From: Hyperoplus lanceolatus
Taxonomy: Eukaryota; Chordata; Actinopteri; Uranoscopiformes; Ammodytidae
Direction: 5' to 3'
NCBI GenBank assembly: GCA_026929865.2
Contig: CM049397.1
Coordinates: 26,061,698 to 26,125,697, forward strand
DNA: 64,000 nucleotides
The position numbers and the translations under genes were made by a program. A model generated the notes under the pieces. That model was given only the letters and a program-made list of their open reading frames with translations, searched no databases and was not told the DNA's origin. Below are positions 60,254 through 64,000 of the stretch, piece after piece (the first letter of the stretch is position 1; each line of letters opens with the position of its first letter).

Positions 60254-61750
60254 CTGTGTGTGTGTGTCTGTGTGCATGTGCAAGTGTGGCCACTGACCAT
60301 ATGTTGCTGGTTACACCTGCTTCCTGTCAGAGTGACAACCACCCTTTCTTTGTCCAAACCATAAATTCTGGACCTGTCAGCTCACTACATGGCAGTATCC
60401 TCTGTGTACGATTCAACTGCAAGAGTAAAAATCCACATACACACATTTCATAATGAAACCTTTTAAATTACATTTATCACCTGCTTTAGAGTGGTATCAT
60501 CTCAATATTATGTTGGCTTAAATATCTCCTGTTACAAATAACCAACTTAAAATAACTGCCATTGAAAAATAAGTCACAAATTATTGATGTAATGACAATT
60601 ACAATTACACACAGAGCAGGCATCATGTTTTTCCAGATTAGCAATTTTTGCGATATCTTTTTCCCTTTAGATTTTAGAGTTGACTTGTGTTTTTACCGTT
60701 ATAAAACATTGTCAAGTTGCCATTTTATATAAGGTGGGACAGTATATTTTAGTACAGTGCTGAAAACGCAGTGGCCCATTCATCCCTAGCCACTGTATTT
60801 GCATGGGCTCTGTAACGAGTACTGAACAACTTCCTGGAGCCAGTGTAATTTGGCAGGTGGGTGTAAGGCATCTTGATGCTCTATTATGGGATTACTGCTG
60901 GGATGAAACACTGAGATATTCTCAGGAGATTGACCCCAACAACATTGCACAATGAGTGTTTTTAATTTGCCACCTGAGAATCAAGGCCATTTGAAATGAT
61001 AGACTTTGATGTTTTTTGTGCAGTTTGGCTTTTATAACATGGAGTGAGAAAAAAAAGATGACAGGAAATGAGGGCAGGGAAAAATGCAACAAAGATCCCT
61101 GCTGGACATTTCAGTAACATGACATAACACATTATTTTCTTTATTAGCATTATTATGAAAAGATTTGAGTCTATACTGTAAATAAAATGTAACGTAACAA
61201 ATATTTGTGTATATAGGATCACCTGACTCCTTTCATGAATGTATACATCACCTAAATCTTCCACACAAGTCTTAATCACAAGTATCAAGTGAGAAAGTTA
61301 AACCGGGATTGTGTAAATCTTGGAAAAAAGCAACTTGGTGATTTCAAATGATGTCTGTGTTTTCCAGACAGGCCTTTGATTATAGGAAAGGAAGTATTTT
61401 CAGATCTTCTGCCAAATGACAGCTGATTGAATGTGGGGTTATATAGACCAATATATCATAATAAACTGATTTCTTAAGCTCCTTTCCATTAAAAAAAAAG
61501 TTGTATTAGGCCAGAAAACAATAACAAATTGAGTGCAATATATGAAAAGAATAGGTTTTGTTTAAAACTGATTGCATCTCCCTAGGCATAATGAAGACGA
61601 TATAAAGGTGATCTTGGTGATGATGAGAGCATAGGACCACACAGATGAGAATAGAAGTAAAAAGGGATGCAGACCTCAAAAAAGCTTTGAAACCTCAGCA
61701 GTCCTCTGTGGTAGAGAGCTCTGTCAGCCTTATACAACACACTTGTTGTA
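59225..61750. other. 3' flank of the BLNK-like gene and intergenic DNA
   Basis: The 3' UTR of the adaptor gene begins at 59225. A plausible ATTAAA signal lies near 60077, but the true end is unresolved. A TG microsatellite occupies about 60183-60252. Nothing else is recognised up to the next TG tract at 61756. Confidence 0.45.
60183..60252. repeat. (TG)n microsatellite
   Basis: A run of about 33 TG units, followed by imperfect TG-rich sequence to about 60290. Confidence 0.95.
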
Positions 61751-61753
61751 AAG

Positions 61754-61755
<2 letters not shown>

Positions 61756-61827
<72 letters not shown>
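61756..61827. repeat. (TG)n microsatellite upstream of cltc
   Basis: About 36 TG units, roughly 550 bases upstream of the clathrin heavy chain start codon. Confidence 0.95.
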
Positions 61828-61828
<1 letters not shown>

Positions 61829-62378
61829 ATTTTTGAGAAATCATGCAAAGGTGGGGCGCTTGTCACGAGCCCTGATTTCGAAGTTGGTGGATTGGAAGGG
61901 GGAAGGGGCTGCGGCGGAGGGGTACGCATTGCACATCCGACCCGCTCGCCTTGACAGCTCTGGGAAAACATAATTTAAACAATATAACCACGCCACGGGA
62001 CGGGAATCTCATGTGAAGTCCTCACTTCCAATAACTCGGCCCTGATATTTAGGACAGCCCTGTAATCCCTACATGGCTCGGGCAGGAACTGGTTCTCACG
62101 CGGGGCTCAGTAGTATTTCAAGTGGACTAGTTTTCTTAGCGGAGGTGCGGAGTTTTCGGTTCAGGACTGGCGTAGGGGGGCTACTGAATGGGAGCAGTCA
62201 CTGGATTCGTGCGATACCAACGCAAGCCACCCAGACTACCTACTACTGCCCATCATATTTGACTTTTGGGGGCGTTTAGGGCACAAACAGGGCAAGATCA
62301 CCTCTATTCCTCCTGCTGTCCCCTTCCCCTTTCCTTTTTTTTCTCACGGATTCTTCTGAGAGACAAAACCCTTCAAAA

Positions 62379-62420
62379 ATGGCACAGATACTACCGATAC
62401 GCTTTCAGGAACATCTGCAG
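62379..62420 (+). CDS. cltc: clathrin heavy chain, first coding exon (partial gene)
   Basis: ATG at 62379 opens MAQILPIRFQEHLQ, identical to the first 14 residues of vertebrate clathrin heavy chain 1 (CLTCL1 differs, with PVRFQEHFQ). A strong donor (CTGCAG|gtaagc) follows at 62420/62421. The known exon 1 of CLTC also stops at this point. The remaining exons lie beyond the window, and 62421-64000 is intron 1 without recognisable features. The upstream 300 bases are moderately GC-rich and presumably hold the promoter and 5' UTR. Clathrin heavy chain forms the triskelion legs of coated vesicles in endocytosis and Golgi sorting. Teleosts often keep two copies (cltca, cltcb); which one this is cannot be told from 14 residues. 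Confidence 0.9.
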
Positions 62421-64000
62421 GTAAGCAGACGGAGAAAAGCCCTAAAACGAATCACTGCATTTCTTTTTTCCGCAGCTTCTCGCCCATGTTGGTCCGCACA
62501 CACACGGCACATGTCGCATTTAAATGGAATCTGAAATAGGGCTGCAGGGTGGTGCTCAATATAGCTACAGGCCTAGTTTTCTCCTGCTGGGTGGATGATG
62601 ACTTGTAAAAAAAATAGACCAGTCAGATCGTATACAGCTCCAATGCGGACCGGTGTGTGTGTTTGGATACGCCGCAGTTTTTCCTCCCCTTTCAAGAGAA
62701 AAAACGCTGCTGTCATTTTCAATCCGCGCCGATGCAAACTGCAGTGTTTTGACACTTTGTTTTGTTGCAGGCAACTGAGCTCAGCTGTTGGTGGTTACAT
62801 TGTAACTGAGACCCTGAAAAGCACTTGCACTCAAGCTTTGTGGCTACCATGTTGTTGTCATGTCCTGCAGCATATTTCCACTTTGTAACCTTCAACAACA
62901 ACAACAGTGGCCAGTGTGCCTTTGTAAGTGTTCAATTTCTGCTCTGAGGAGGACGTAATGGACAACATCCCCATGATATACTGACAATGTAATGATAATC
63001 TGAGTTTTTTTTAGACAGTGTCCATTCAAAGTAGCTGTGTGTGAGCACTGAGTAGGAGCACTTATCTGGCACTAACTCACTTACAACAATTAAACTGCTG
63101 TGTGTAAGGGTTAGGGTATTGCAATAACAACAATCCTTTCTGAAATCTACCCTCATTATACAGAATCAACATTAAATTGATGTGATGTGCCTCCCTGCTC
63201 TACTTGGTAGTGTGTTCATGCCAGAGGAGCATCTGTGCAGCTTCAAGATGATAAACATGACAGAGTAGCGAAAGGCCCTGTAGTCTTTGGTTGGCATTCT
63301 CTTGGTGGAAAAAATACACAGATCACAAAATGCACTTTTACATTATTTGGCTAAAGAACGTGAAAACAGACAGCGAGTTATTTGGTCATCATCTCTAGAG
63401 GAAACTATGCCCCCCCCCTAACCCTGTTTTGGGCTTTAATAGTCCCATAGCTGCCCCAGTGCTGGGTGTCTCTCAGCCAAAAGAGAAACTTTGTGACGCA
63501 CCCCCTCCACCTCCCCTCCTCTGTAGCCTGTTGTTATGGTAACAGCAGGCAGTGAAATGGCCTTTCACTAGAAAAAAAAGCAACACCCAAAGAGCCCCCA
63601 CCCCCCTCTCTTCTCCATTCCCTTCCTTTGGATAGTAGCCCCACATTCGTCAGCCAAAGTTCCTTTATCCACCAGAAAAAACTGTGCCGACCAACTGGAG
63701 GGCCAGCGGGCTACCATGGCCCCTCTGCTCACTGACAGGACCGGTTGCTGTTGGCTGATGGAGGCCATTGCGGTATCACCTGGCAACGTCTTGAGTTATT
63801 AGTTCAAAATTGCTCTCTGCAGTGCATACCTTTCCCTTACACATATCCCTAGGAAATCTCCCCTTGAGACAGTGATAAGCAACAGACCGCTTTACGTCCC
63901 ACCTCTAGCGTGAAATCCCAGCTCTCCCCCAGTCGTATCCCTCTGTGAATCTAGGTGGCTCCAGCCGAGTGAAAAATGCTTGGAATTTGGAAACCCAGGA

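Overview
This is a vertebrate nuclear window, almost certainly from a ray-finned (teleost) fish. Genes have many short exons with GT-AG introns. Long CA/TG microsatellites are frequent, and the dispersed repeats (LINE 3' ends, hAT, Harbinger-like and pogo/Tc1-like elements) are of kinds common in fish. The proteins are clear vertebrate orthologues. I cannot name the species. All exon structures below were worked out by eye from reading-frame continuity and splice sites, without alignment software.

Layout, left to right. (1) 58-1123, minus: two exons of an unidentified gene that runs off the left edge. (2) 3.1-11.8 kb, plus: vdac3, the mitochondrial outer-membrane porin. It has a noncoding first exon, a possible in-frame upstream coding exon, and the 3-base ATG mini-exon known from mammalian VDAC3. 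(3) 11.8-29.3 kb, minus: ikbkb (IKK-beta), 21 coding exons, 743 residues, convergent with vdac3. (4) 30-35.5 kb: intergenic, with a near-perfect 53-bp-arm palindrome and a pogo/Tc1-like element carrying a LINE insertion. (5) 35.6-47.4 kb, plus: plat (tissue plasminogen activator), with finger, EGF, two kringles and a trypsin-like protease, 583 residues. (6) 48.3-60 kb, plus: an SLP-family SH2 adaptor closest to BLNK/SLP-65 (SH2D6 is the alternative), with two perfect immunoglobulin-type octamers just upstream of its putative start. (7) 62.4 kb, plus: the first coding exon of clathrin heavy chain (cltc); the rest lies beyond the window.

The vdac3-ikbkb-plat block matches the human 8p11.21 neighbourhood. 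The adaptor and clathrin genes map elsewhere in human, so a synteny breakpoint lies between plat and the adaptor. The genes are not an operon. Two loosely share signalling biology: a BLNK-type adaptor acts upstream of IKK-beta/NF-kB in B cells.

The observations most worth following are the conserved vdac3 mini-exon, the vdac3 in-frame N-terminal extension exon, the Met instead of Ile/Val at the plat activation site, TG/CA tracts set tightly against splice sites of ikbkb and plat, the palindrome upstream of ikbkb, and the paired octamers upstream of the BLNK-like gene.
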